Positions 1 to 11,000 of a stretch of DNA of 64,000 bases are shown here, one piece after another (positions within the stretch are counted from its first letter, which is position 1; every line of letters begins with the position of its first letter). Source of the stretch: Pseudo-nitzschia pungens. Its lineage: Eukaryota > Bacillariophyta > Bacillariophyceae > Bacillariales > Bacillariaceae. Location: the NCBI GenBank assembly GCA_037355855.1, contig CM074760.1, positions 2,906,501-2,970,500 on the forward strand. The letters are read 5' to 3'. Made by a program: the position numbers and the translations under genes. The notes under the pieces were generated by a model. It worked only from the letters and a program-made list of their open reading frames with translations, made no database searches and had not been told where the DNA came from.

Positions 1-1405
1 CACTGGCCGCTCGAGTAAGTCGATCCTTCAAAGCAAGAGTCAGGGCGTCCGGTGAAGCGCCGGTGTCCTCAACTCTGTCGGAAATCTCTGGAAACAATAT
101 CTGATCGGCATCTTGAATTTGTTCCGCCCACCTTAGTGTATCGAAAACTCCCTTGGTAGCTTCCGCGGAGTCTGCCGCGACGCTCAAGTCTTGATACGCG
201 ATCGAGAGATCTCGCCAAGCTCGGAGTCTTCCTCCAAAATCGATCAGGACCGCCTTGCTCAGAATTTCCTTGTCCGCGTCGCTCGTTGGTGTTGAGACGG
301 CCGAATCGCAAAGAGATCGAGAGAGAATGAAACTCGGTATGTCCGGAGAATAGTGTCGGATGGTCTGGCCCGGGGCTACATTGGCCACCGTTTCGTCGGT
401 TGCTTTTTTGGTCATCGCTATCACCTCGAACTTGCCGGCCAACCCGGCTTGATCTAGACACTCTTCAATATCTCGCAAGGAGACCGCTCCTTGTCGGAGC
501 AAGGTTATTCGCCCCCTCTCGTTTTCCGCTGTCATTTCGATCTTTGCCACGGAAGATTCCACCCCTACCTGGCAACAGGACGTTTCGCCAATGGATTCCT
601 GGTTCTCTTCTTCCACTATCCACACATCTTCGTGTTGCAAGTCATCCCATACGTGACGAGATCGTGTCGGAGAGACGTGTCCAAACTTGTTGGCACTTGG
701 GGCTGCGATCGGAACCTTCGCTGCGTTGATGAGCGCAATGGAAATGGGATGCCGGGGAGATCGGCAGGCGCAAAAGCCGGTGCCCGCCATGAGAATGGAT
801 GGCACGTGGGGCGCGGCCTTCGCCACGAGCGTGAGGGGTCCGGGCCAGAATCGATCGCAGAGCGCATGCAATGCCTTTCCTTCGAGTGACGGGGTATCGC
901 TCGTGTCTGCCTCCCATAGGTCAAAGGCCACTTGGTTGTCTGTGACGTGGGTAATGAGCGGATCTGTCAGAGGTCGTTCTTTGGCCTCGAATACTTTGAT
1001 GATTGCCGACGAATCCAGCGCGTTGCAACCCAGGCCGTATACCGTTTCTGTAGGAAAGGAAACAAGGCCACCTTCACGAAGACGTTCACCGCACTCTTCC
1101 AGTTCGGTCGATGGCACGATTTTGGCGGATGGTACGACAGCAGGGATGGACTGGTTTTTGTTGCTCCCCACTGTCTCGATTTCGCTGTGATGCAGCACCG
1201 AAGTCATCTTGGCTGTCGTCAGCTGGTGGTGGTGTGGATGCGTGTAGGAAATTTGTCGTCGGTGGTTGTTGTTTCGAAACGCCGATGGGACTGCCCGGAT
1301 TCCAAACACTTGCTTCCTTAAAGTGTTGTAATTTGAAGTCTTCGAAGTCTTCGATTGTAACAAAATGGAGGAAGAAAATCTAATGTGTCGCAGAGTTAGG
1401 ATCAT
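1..1405 (-). CDS. SUA5: Threonylcarbamoyl-AMP synthase (Sua5/YrdC family), 3' end beyond the window edge
   Basis: Makes threonylcarbamoyl-AMP from threonine, bicarbonate and ATP, the first step of the tRNA t6A37 modification. The reading frame is open from the left edge to an ATG at 1405. The YrdC domain shows FPTETVYGLGCNA, KERPLTDPLI, FWPGPLTLV, APSANKFGHVSPT and GVESSV. The Sua5 C-terminal domain follows, with PGQTIRHYSP and a terminal LALKDRLTRAA, so only a few codons should lie outside the window. A second in-frame ATG at 1207 begins just before the conserved part. The 66 residues between the two ATGs are rich in R, S, H and N and almost free of acidic residues, like a mitochondrial presequence. 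The longer start is therefore my choice for an organellar form, and the shorter one could give a cytosolic form. The family assignment is firm; the start is inferred. Confidence 0.9.
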   Translation of the reverse strand, partial: MILTLRHIRFSSSILLQSKTSKTSNYNTLRKQVFGIRAVPSAFRNNNHRRQISYTHPHHHQLTTAKMTSVLHHSEIETVGSNKNQSIPAVVPSAKIVPSTELEECGERLREGGLVSFPTETVYGLGCNALDSSAIIKVFEAKERPLTDPLITHVTDNQVAFDLWEADTSDTPSLEGKALHALCDRFWPGPLTLVAKAAPHVPSILMAGTGFCACRSPRHPISIALINAAKVPIAAPSANKFGHVSPTRSRHVWDDLQHEDVWIVEEENQESIGETSCCQVGVESSVAKIEMTAENERGRITLLRQGAVSLRDIEECLDQAGLAGKFEVIAMTKKATDETVANVAPGQTIRHYSPDIPSFILSRSLCDSAVSTPTSDADKEILSKAVLIDFGGRLRAWRDLSIAYQDLSVAADSAEATKGVFDTLRWAEQIQDADQILFPEISDRVEDTGASPDALTLALKDRLTRAAS

Positions 1406-2144
1406 CCACGTCGAAAAAACGAAGACGCGCATGGATGTTGTCACCTTGTCGACATCAAATAATAATGCGTCGAGTAAAGCAACTCTCTTGGTTGGTCTTG
1501 CGAGTAATTATTCTGTTAATTACAGTAATTGATTCCAGCTGATTTGCCAACAATTCCAGGATTGTTGAACGATTCGTGTTGGCAGTAAGGTAACCCTAAG
1601 GTTTACCGGTAGGTTTCACGAAGACGTTCGTCGCGTCAAGAATGGAGTGAAACTTGGGTTTCAAGCACGAGAATTGTTGATGGCAGAGAGAAAATAATTT
1701 CCACCAAGTTTCGGAAATTCTTCGTGATTTTTGCTTGGATGAAAAGGTGGAAACGTACAGAGGTCAGACATTCGAATTACAAAGATTTGTTCTTTTAGTC
1801 ACGAGTTCGTTTTTTGAAACTCGGCCGAAGTTTTTCCGCAACGAACGGATTTAACGGGATACAAGCAAGTAAGGTACGGACGGACTGTAAATCGAAAGCC
1901 TATGGACTGCCGGTACAAGTAAGTTACTACCGTACGATTACGAGTACGAGTAAGGTTACGCATTTTAAATTTTTTGATTGTTCACTTGTCATGGTTGGTC
2001 TGAGAGGTGATTTTGACGCTATTGTTAGTCAAAATTCTCTTGCACCAAGACAAGAGCAGCAACTGTTATTCCGCAACATTCCCCTTTAGGAGAGGAGGAT
2101 CAAAATAAAAAGAACCAGTGGCAACGCCTGTAAATACCGCGAGT
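1406..2144. other. Intergenic spacer between divergent genes
   Basis: No credible gene seen. This spacer holds the upstream regions of the Sua5 gene (minus) and the Abitram-like gene (plus). It contains degenerate TACG/GTAAG words, including an exact GTAAGGTTAC at 1950-1959, the dispersed motif described separately. Confidence 0.5.
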
Positions 2145-3018
2145 ATGGGGGATGCGCAGAACATTCGGAAAGAAGACAGAGATTCTGATCAGCACCGGGA
2201 AAAAAGTTCCAACACCAACTCAAACGCATCTCGAAAGAGGAAACGAACAACCGGGAGTGCTCTGAGAGAAGCGTATTCTGCGGTATCATTTTGTCCCAGA
2301 AAGTTTACCAACGCGCCCGACAGTCCCGGCTTCTTCTTTCCGTCGTCGTACGATTTCACAGTGTCCGAGTCGAAACTGGACGACGAGAGAAAAGACGCCA
2401 ATGGTTCCGGTGACCGCAACGGGCGAATCGATATCCAACAGGTCGTCCACCAGCACGTCAACGGCCTTTGCATGGTCACCGCGGGGGATCTTTCCATACC
2501 CCCCACTATGGTCGTGAAGTCGATTCGGTTTGTAGCGAAGGAAGCCCCGCCCTGCAGCAACGCAGGAAAGCGAAAACGCCAAGCCAAAATGCTCAGTGGG
2601 CGTGGCAAGGTTGCCGAGACCGGTGTTGTCGGCCCATCCACAGTGATAGCGGAATTAGTTCTGGAAGAAAAGATGGATGGAGATGTTCCTGGCGGAGAAG
2701 AAGTTACGGATGTTGTACATGGCAAGACAACTATCGTTCCACTACGGGCCTGTGTGTGGGGAACCATTCTGGAGTTGAATACCTCTGCCCTAAAACCGGA
2801 AGTGTTATTGAATGATCCACTACTGGATGGATAGTAAGTTGCAACCAAAACACTGCGATAAAAGTATGTTGGCTACACGTAGAAAGAATGGTTCTAATAA
2901 TTGTCCATCCCTTTTTCGACTCTCGTAACCATTTTCCAGCATTGCGATCATCTTGCCATCCGGTAGATTTCCACCTCCAGAAAGTGCCGCCGTTCCTCAG
3001 AATGACCAAGCTGAATAA
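2145..3018 (+). CDS. Abitram (FAM206/Simiate) family protein
   Basis: Two exons, 2145-2833 and 2940-3018, separated by a 106-nt GT-AG intron (GTAAGT donor, TTCCAG acceptor), coding about 255 residues. The central part has VNGLCMVTAGDL and a KRKRQAKMLSGRGKV segment. The C-terminus, rebuilt across the intron, reads LLDGYIAIILPSG, matching the conserved GYIAVILPK end of Abitram proteins. Without the intron the last conserved block is lost, which supports the splice. Abitram proteins are small nuclear-speckle or cytoplasmic proteins linked in animals to actin and filopodia; the role in a protist is unknown. The N-terminal 70 residues are low-complexity and basic (KRKRTTG) and longer than in animals. 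The start is the first ATG in frame. The gene runs tail to tail with the next one, 113 bp apart. Confidence 0.8.
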
Positions 3019-3131
3019 TGGAAAATACGACTGAAGGACGAACGCTGTCACACGGCAGTGGGAAACAGATGCTTCAGGGTTTTGTCCTCTATTTCTAGCC
3101 TGTACATTTAAAGTTTATTTTAGCAACGACT

Positions 3132-4737
3132 TCATTCCGTCATTTCCTCACTACCGAATGCAGAAATTGTAGATTCCCACCATGTTGGAACTGGTGATTC
3201 GATATCGATGCCAAGTTCTGGTATTGCCAGGTGGCTAGCATGCAGAAAAATACGTTCGGAGCTATCGCCACTCTTTCTATCGTTCTTCACGATGGCATCT
3301 TCATTGGTACTGTAGAGTGGGTCTCTCCAGACAGGACTTTGCAAGACTTCTGCCGCATGAACTCGAATTTGGTGCTTTCGACCCGTAAAAATTTCGAACT
3401 CTAAAAGCGCAGCGCCATCCACACAGTCTTCGTTGTCAGAGGATCGAAATCGTTTCAGCAGACGATATTCTGATCTGGCCGGTCTCCCATAAACGGGATG
3501 GTCGATCGAGCCGCAATCTTCATCGTCAAAGGAAGACATTGAACTCTCTTGAACCAAAGCAACGTACTTTTTGGTGGTTCTTCTCAAAAAGAATTCGGAA
3601 ATCAATTTCGTATGCATTTCATTAGACTTCGCTAATATCAGACAGCCTGACGAGCCTCGGTCAAGTCTGTGAACCAAGCCTAAAGCTTCGGGGTTTAGCG
3701 TGGAGAGTTGCACGTTGCAGCTGACCAATGCATCTTCCAAACTAACTATCCGATGACTCCGACTGTTGTTCGTCAGACCCCTTTTTCCCTTTCTTCTTCC
3801 CCTTCCCTCGTTTGATCTTGCCAGCTGTTGTTGTCTTTACATGAAAACAAGGAACTCCACTGGGTTTGTTGACAACAGCAAAATCATCCGTCTCTAGTAG
3901 GACTCTGAATTCGTTTCCGAGTAATTCTTTCAGACTTGCCTCGGCGTCGGCAAAGCTTGACATCCGTTTGCGTCGGGATGACGCGAGCAACTTTCCGACG
4001 TTTTCCTCCTGCAACTTTTTTGCTTCTGCGTTCAGCCTCCAACAGGACTGCGTTTGCCAAATCACGGGCATATGGGTCATTCAATAGTGCTTGATGAGCC
4101 AAAGAGTACGTGACGATGTCAGGGACTATATCGGCAGCCTCTTGAAGTCCCTCCATGAGTGAAAGGGTTCTATCTGACATCAAACTCCCTATTTTGTCAT
4201 CTGACGTTGTGAATCAGACAGGCGGATCCAATCAAGGCATTCATGATGCTAGCCGCAACTCCCTTTTCCCCCTCGCTTGCAACTAAAATAGCTGGAATCA
4301 AATCCAAGTCAACTATCCAGGTCGGTGTGTATCATCAACGACGAAGACGTTGCTAGCTCAACCACACCATCGGTTTCTTTTTCTTGAAAGCTTTGATGGA
4401 TATCTCGGGCCAAGTCATGGGAGAGTTCGGTGCCCAATGCTAAATTAGTCGTCGAGTGACGCCTGAACAATCCGTTTTCATTAGGTTCATACCGGAACAA
4501 GAGACTTTCCCCAGAGATTGCTTAGCGATGTGCGGGGCCGCCAAGCAGAGTTCAGCAGAGCTTCCGACGACGACAAGTTCGTTGACCAGTGTAGCGGTAG
4601 AAAAGCAACCATCGCAGGATGCTAATCGATGACTGCAGCTCTTAGATCCCAATGAAAGGGATCCACTTAGTAGCGTGGCAATGCATCGATGGCATTTCGA
4701 CAGCAAAAAGGATCTTCGGAGAAAATCAGAAAGACTG
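3132..4737 (-). CDS. RluA-type pseudouridine synthase with PPR-like N-terminal region, reading frame broken several times
   Basis: Isomerises uridine to pseudouridine in RNA. The catalytic part is in 3132-3860: FAVVNKPSGVP, then LVHRLDRGSSGCLILAK with the catalytic Asp in HRLDR, the FLRRTTKKYVALV block, and FEIFTGRKHQIRVHA. Upstream, VPDIVTYSLAHQALL and DLIPAILVASEGE look like pentatricopeptide-type helices. The frame changes in the same direction near 4313-4320, 4198-4212, 4016-4021 (a run of six T on the plus strand) and 3745-3752, plus probably twice near 4490-4525. Each change is explained by one extra base. Further upstream, to about 4737, a Cys-rich stretch (CHRC, CSHRLASCDGC) may belong to the same protein. 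The true start was not found. Either the assembly carries insertions here or the gene is decayed. The family call is sure for the C-terminal half, tentative for the N-terminus. Confidence 0.7.
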
Positions 4738-5650
4738 AAAATAATGATGATGTTTGATGTTGTCACTTCTCGATTGGTTTGGTTATTGATTGACAAGAAA
4801 AATCCGATAAAGCCTCGTTTGTTCGTTTTGAGGTCGGTGAGACCACATTTTTGATGTGAGTACGTAGTTACCGGTTAGAAGAACTATACGGTACGTACGT
4901 TGAACGTGGACGGTTCGTAAACCTTGCACCTTACCCCGAAGTATTTCTTGAATCATCCTGATTGCAAGCAAGATTACGGTCTACCATTCATGCAAGTTTA
5001 GAACTGTTGCTTTTTTAAAATAAAAATATTCCTCTTCAGACATCTTAAAAACTACCAGTACTCTACGGTATAACAGTCCCCTTTGTTACACGTTCCAAAC
5101 TCAACAGAACGATGACATCTTCTTGTCTCTGGATGGATTGAAGATATTATGATTGTATTGCTGGTCAATGATACCTCCTCTACAATGCAATATCAAGTTA
5201 CAGTTCTCTTGACTCAAAGGCATAATACTATTTTAATGAAACGGAGAGAAAAAGAAGACGTTAGTTTCAGCAATTTCTTATCTTCTCGTTGCTGGAACAA
5301 GAAGCAAGGTGGTGGTGCTTGTCCACGATTAAAGAATATTGGGCCCTCGTCAATTAAATTTCGATCTCAAAAAGATGAGCTATTTTCCCAACGCTCCGAG
5401 TAGTAATAGCTTCTCACTGAGAACCAGACCTCGCAGTCAAAGTTGGCGAGGCCGCTATCCTGAACAACAAGAATGAAAAAAAATGTTCTTCTGGTGTTGT
5501 CATCGGCGAGGTTGCACGTGCAATGAATGCGAACACCACGACTAGATGTGCGAAACGTTGCTTGTGCCACACTTCAAAATGGCATTCTATTTCTCATAAC
5601 TGATAACCGTTCTAATCGAGCTGACCTCTTCCCCCTGCAGGTGGCTGCTT

Positions 5651-5675
5651 GTGGTGGTGGTGGTGGTGGTGGTGT
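5651..5675. repeat. GTG trinucleotide microsatellite
   Basis: About eight copies of GTG/TGG in tandem, flanked by GCTGCTGCCGCC. It lies in a non-coding spacer. Confidence 0.85.
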
Positions 5676-6235
5676 GCTGCTGCCGCCGTACTCCTAAAGA
5701 AACAAATTACGGCCTCCTTGTTGCATGAAGAGTTGCGTGCTCGTTACTTTTCGTGCAAACAATGGAAGGCCTTCCACCTCACTACTGCTGTCGCCGGCGA
5801 AAAAGCATCCTATGGCCTCATCGGTGAAGAACATTCAGAGACACAATACACGCACGTACCTTTCGAATTGTGATCACAGGTATGAAGTTCTAAGTAAAAT
5901 CTGTAGTCTATTTTTTTCAACGTTCGTAGTAGGGCAAGTCTTAAACCTTACTTGGACGTCTACCAAAAACACTGCTCGTCGCGTTACGTAAAACTTTGGT
6001 ATCGATACCCGTCAATATTCTGTGAGGCCCGGAATGTCACTCGGCGAAAAAGATACTTGTACTGTAAGTACGTTCCTAGCTTCTTATCCACGACTAAATT
6101 CGGCGGTGTTCTGTATTCTGCGATGCTGAAACTACGAGTAAATCTTAGTGGAACGAGTAAGAATTAATTACCGTGTACGGTATCCTGGTTCTGCAGTCGT
6201 TTTGTGAGATCATCACGAAATGTTTTGCTGATGCA

Positions 6236-6300
6236 AAAAAATAGAAAAGAACACAAAAACAAAAAAGACAAACACAAACACAAACACAAAAACAGAACTA
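6236..6300. repeat. A-rich CAAACA-type simple repeat in the V-ATPase 5' leader
   Basis: Runs of AAAAAC, ACAAAC and CACAAA directly upstream of the ATG at 6324. Translated, they would give a lysine/histidine-only extension not found in proteolipids, so the region is taken as 5' UTR. Confidence 0.7.
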
Positions 6301-6323
6301 TCGAAATTAGAAACATCGAAAAC

Positions 6324-6854
6324 ATGACTCTTGATCCTCGTCTCCTTACCGGTTTGGGCTGTGCTCTATCCATCTTTTTCAGCTCCACAGGTTCGGCTAT
6401 TGCTTCTGCTCACGGTGCAACATATGCTGTGCGAGCTACCAATGGTTACATCAGGGCTCTCGTTCCCATCGTCATTGCTGGCGTTTTGGCCATCTACGGG
6501 ATTATCATTTCCTATCTTTTGATCTCTAGAATGGATGATGATATGTCTGAAATCAATGGATACAAGTTCTTGTCGGCGGGATTGTCGGTTGGGTTGGCCT
6601 GTTTGGCCTCTGGATATGGCATGTCCAAGTTTATCCAGCAACTGAACAATGGAATCCACCCTGCACCTGGTTGGAAGCCACCCACCAATGGACAAGTCGA
6701 AGCGACACCTTTGATCGCGAGAGAACAGGGTGTACTTGATGTCTACAGCGACGATCTATTCCGCAAAACAGTTTTGTCATTGATCTATCTCGAAGCTATC
6801 GCCCTTTATGGTTTGATTGTCGCGTTGCTTCTTATCGGACCCGCTCCGAATTGA
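6324..6854 (+). CDS. V-type H+-ATPase proteolipid subunit c
   Basis: Forms the rotating c-ring of the Vo sector, carrying protons across vacuolar, endosomal or Golgi membranes. The 176-residue protein has four hydrophobic helices. TM2 contains VPIVIAGVLAIYGIII, TM3 contains SAGLSVGLACLASGYG, and TM4 reads LIYLEAIALYGLIVALLL with the proton-carrying glutamate at about residue 157. These match subunit c rather than c''. The start at 6324 was chosen because the earlier in-frame ATG (6204) only adds a Lys/His-rich repeat. One oddity is the TM3-TM4 loop, which is longer than usual and polar (about 45 residues including PGWKPPTNGQ) where c subunits normally have a short GDAGVRG-type loop. It is a single exon. 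Confidence 0.85.
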   Translation: MTLDPRLLTGLGCALSIFFSSTGSAIASAHGATYAVRATNGYIRALVPIVIAGVLAIYGIIISYLLISRMDDDMSEINGYKFLSAGLSVGLACLASGYGMSKFIQQLNNGIHPAPGWKPPTNGQVEATPLIAREQGVLDVYSDDLFRKTVLSLIYLEAIALYGLIVALLLIGPAPN

Positions 6855-8026
6855 AGACCACTGCCAAAGGTAACATGTGCTCGCAATGAGTTGAAAAGAA
6901 TCAACGTTCCAACAAGTGCTCAATGAGTGAGAAATCGAGGCATGCAGTTGAAACAGGTGATTTCGAGCCAGCGCATCGTAGTATTATTAAACTGCAGTAT
7001 TGCAACATAGTATTGAAAATTATTTGTCTGATAACTTGCCAATTTAGCTCTTACTAGATTCCGTTTCCGACTTGCAAGTGGAGTGTTGCGGGAGTCGTAT
7101 GTATGAATGCTATTGCGGTACTTGTACGCACATGCAGACATTGTGCATCGTAATCAATGATTTTGTAACCGATCGCTACGAATCAAACCTCAATGCCAAA
7201 GAAACAATCGACGTTGGAATGCACTGCCTGCATTCATATCACAACGCGTACCATGCACCAACTCTTTCATACCGCAATTTTTCACTGATCTCTGCACATC
7301 AACATGGTGTTCAACTCGGTTAGGATAGGTGTGATGCTTATACACTGGGGTTCTATGACTACGTACTATGGTTTCTTTTGCGTATTTCTAAATGTACACG
7401 CAAAGTTTACGTGATAGGTCGCTACTCTCAGGATACCATTGTTTTCATTGCCGTGGTTGACTTTCCTAGGCCGTGTTTGCGTGTAGCTATGTGCTGCATT
7501 GCGGTTTGATCTATATGCAACCACAACCATGTTTCATGTCTCTGTTTGCTTGCTAAAAGCTAATTCTGCTGCGTGCGTTAGCGTTGTCAATCAGAGTTGC
7601 CTCTTCTGACTGCCCATTTCCGTAACAATGGCTACGGATGTAAGATAGTAAGTACATCAGTGAATTACCAAGCCTCGATGGTAATGCAGAAGTCACATAG
7701 CATTATTATTTGTTGCAAGTCCTTGGGCAAATGGATCTATTGAAGTTAGTGTTGAGAAATTGAGATAGGATACATGCTACAATGATTTCAAGCCTTAGCG
7801 GAAAGGGAGAACACATTTTTTCTTTTGACTTGCGACTCTTGACATACCATTACCGTTCACGTTAAACGTACTGTAGCAAACAATGCGTAAATGAGCTGCT
7901 ATGATCTCTAGTTTGAAAGACGATAAGAGTTGGGATTGTTGCCCATAACATCCTCGACAATGTATGGATCATAAATTAGACCTGCTTTCCACCACTTTCG
8001 AATGCAAAACCCATCATATAGCGGTT
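6855..8026. other. Intergenic spacer between V-ATPase subunit c and the DENND4-type gene
   Basis: AT-rich and presumably contains the 3' UTRs of both flanking convergent genes. No domain-bearing frame, tRNA or repeat was recognised. Confidence 0.4.
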
Positions 8027-11000
8027 TCAGTCCTGCGGTATTGGATTAATAAGACGGTTCCGAAAGCTTCCTTGGAGCAAGAATGAAAATGGCAGTTGAT
8101 AACGTTTGAACATTGCTATCAGGTTCCACCAAATTGTCGCCCTTATATCCCTTCCGCTTCGCCATGCAGGATCCAATATAAGCTCAATGCTATTGGTACC
8201 GCCAATGATATGGTCAAGTTCCTTCCTCAACACCCAAGGAGAAAGAAATTCGCAGTATAGTGGTGTTCCTGGGCCTTGTGAACCCTCGAATGTGGCAGAA
8301 GAACAGGACACTTTGAATTGCGGGACGAATCGGTGGCTACATTGAGGACAGGCGGTGGTGAAGTCCTGAAAATCACACGGCTTCCATCCAGACACTATTT
8401 CCTCCTCATTCATTTTGTGTGAACACATCGGGCAAACATCACCGAATGTTTCAATATAAATGTCAGGGTAAAGGAATTCCAAAAGGCTCTCCCCTAACAC
8501 CAGCTGTTTCTTCATTCGATCAGAGATATTGTCTGATTCATCAATTAATGCTTTCTTTTTCCGTTTCCTTCTCTTTTTCTTTGTTTTTGGCTGAGGTGCA
8601 AACATTTGAAGGAAATCAGGAGGCGATATGTGATCAGCCGAAAATTCCGAACCACTGTCTGACAAGCCATCACTCGCACTACTCTCTTCGTCTGATGGTA
8701 CGGGCATACTATAAATATTTCCTTCAGAGTCTCCTCTCATGACCATGAGTTTCTTTCTTAGGAATTGAGAATAAGCATCCGAATTTCGAGCTTGTGTTTT
8801 CATGTGATTTTCTTTTGACGAGGTCATCTGCTCGTCATCTGGTCCGCGATGCGCAAACGAAGCCATGAAGAAGACAAGAATATCACTATTAGCAACTAGG
8901 CCGTCACGTTTCATGGTTTCGATCAATTCTAGAGCTCTTTTCGCATTGCCACATCTTCCACACGCCTCCATTAATGACTTGAAAACATCCGGATCCGTTG
9001 AAAGACCACGCTTCTCCATCATTTGAAGCGCATCAAAAGCTAAGTCTAGTTGAGCCACCGCAACTTCCCTCGCTTCTTCGTACTCAGCAAATGCATCATC
9101 GTCGTCAAGGAGACTACTACTCCTGCAACCATCAGTTGGATCAAGTGAAGAAACGAAATTAGACAGTGTGTCATAAGCAGCCTGGGCGCGTAAACAAGGG
9201 TTTTTGCTCGATATGTAGGTCACAACATCTTCAACTGCCTTTTCTCCCTCCGGGCAGACAACACCTCCGCATACACCCATAGAAAAACCCGGCAGCACGT
9301 CTGATTCGGAATGGGCTTCGATCTCCTCGTCGCGAACGTCAATGAATCCGACTCCATTCTTCCGAAGAGTTTCTTCCTCAACCCTTTCATCCGCACCTGT
9401 CTCAGTGATAGGTAGTGGCATCCCATGTTGAATTTCCCTCATCTTCAGCTGGTATTGCTGCCACTCTCGTCCAATAGCTGCCGAATATGCAAAGAAAAAT
9501 ACAGTGAACGACATGCCCTCGGGGGAGTAGTCATAGTCACTCCAGTAAAGGTCGACCAGATTGGGACCTTCGTCCATAGACGGAGAATAATTCATTTGCA
9601 AGCGTTTCATCAAAGATGCCTGACGGTCGAATTCTGCAGTGATCATACCCGGGATTGGACGGGGCCTGCAAAACAGTGATGGGTCAAATGTTTCTGGCCA
9701 AGTGTCGTAAATAAAAGGGGCTTCACCGGCAAGGTCAGAAGCGTTTGGCTCCACTGCAACAAATGTTTCGAGTTGCTTATGCGTTTTTGCACTTTGAAGA
9801 AATGGGGTATCGACTTTTTTCAATTTCAATCGACTGCGATTCAGTTTTGCATCAATACTTTGGTCAAAGAAAATAATATCCGGAAGTTCTGGGCTGTACA
9901 ATCTTTTCGTGATAAAGTCATCAAATTGCTGTGTCGAACATAATTCGGAAAGATAAGCGAAGTAATCCGAGTTTTGCGACGCGATGAAACCATCTGTGTC
10001 AAATCTGTGACTTTGTCCCCAACCCAACCACTCTCCTGGCCTTGTAGAAGACGATCCTAGAGTCGACTTGTCGGGTACATGAATGAATGTTCTGTAGTCC
10101 TTGAAAATCGAGACAAAAAACCTCAAGAAGGCTTCTTGCAATCGATCCCATTGATTTTGCTCTTCTTCGTCTTCAATTGTATTGCGCAATAAATGCTCCG
10201 AATCAGGCGTGTGATGTAGATTGAAGGCTTGGTCAAGGCTTTGCAGCTTTTCCTTCCAAAAATTTTCTCCTTTTTGTTCCGCGATTTCTTTGAACTCACT
10301 GTGCTTGATCGTGTTCTGAACAAGCTGATGATATTCCGTTTCGAGGCCTCGTCCTCTCCAAAAAAGATGACCTGCAATGTCCTGAAGACTGCGGTTAAGT
10401 TTCAACCATTTTTTCCCCGGTACTGGTGGCAATTCCAGAGTTCGTTGACCAAACATCATGCTATTTCGATCCAAGTCAACAACAATTGTTTCATCGCACA
10501 CAAATTTTTGCACGCTGAACCAGTTCTCGCGTGTCACTCCGCAAAGATAGGGAACTAAATTCATTGATCGAAAAGACGCGTTAGTAATGTCACTTCCTCA
10601 AAAAAACGACCGAATGTTGACCGGAAATTGAAATGTATACGTACCTGGGGCATCCAGAATGGGACATAAAAATTTAGGTAGCAACGGGACGTATAGATGA
10701 CTCCATTTCATCGGGTACAGTAGGGAGCAAAGAATCTCGGAACAAACAGTCAAAATCGAGTGTTGGCTTGATACAAGAAGAATCTTCCTCTCCATGGTCA
10801 AACAATACCAGAGATGCAAAATATTTTCAATATCCAGGCAGTCGAATAGTGTTTGATATGGGAGGGCAACATATGCAATCGGCAGTTTCGCAGGGGGTGA
10901 CCAAAATCGTATGACCGAATCAAGGATGCTGATCTTGACTTCGAAGGCTCCGGGGGGTGGTGCAGGGATTTCCATGCAAAGATTCATGACGTATCGTTCA

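Larger units (their letters stand above)
4738..6323. other. Intergenic spacer with low-complexity tracts
   Basis: No supported gene. Short open frames here lack recognisable domains. The segment at about 4855-4930 has TACGTA/GGTACGTACG words of the dispersed motif. The sequence just upstream of the V-ATPase start (6236-6300) is an A/C-rich CAAACA-type repeat that inflates the open frame if the first ATG at 6204 is used. Confidence 0.4.

Noticed and set aside
69..461. 130-codon minus-strand frame near the left edge
   Set aside because: It overlaps the Sua5 domain in another frame; the conserved PGQTIRHYSP and LALKDRLTRAA lie in the frame that runs off the edge.
687..1190. 167-codon plus-strand frame
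   Set aside because: It is the antisense shadow of the YrdC domain and has no recognisable family.
3742..3840. A 95-99-nt intron in the RluA-PPR gene (GTAAAG donor) as explanation of the frame change
   Set aside because: None of the nearby acceptors restores the downstream frame in phase, and the lysine-rich linker it would remove is plausible coding sequence.
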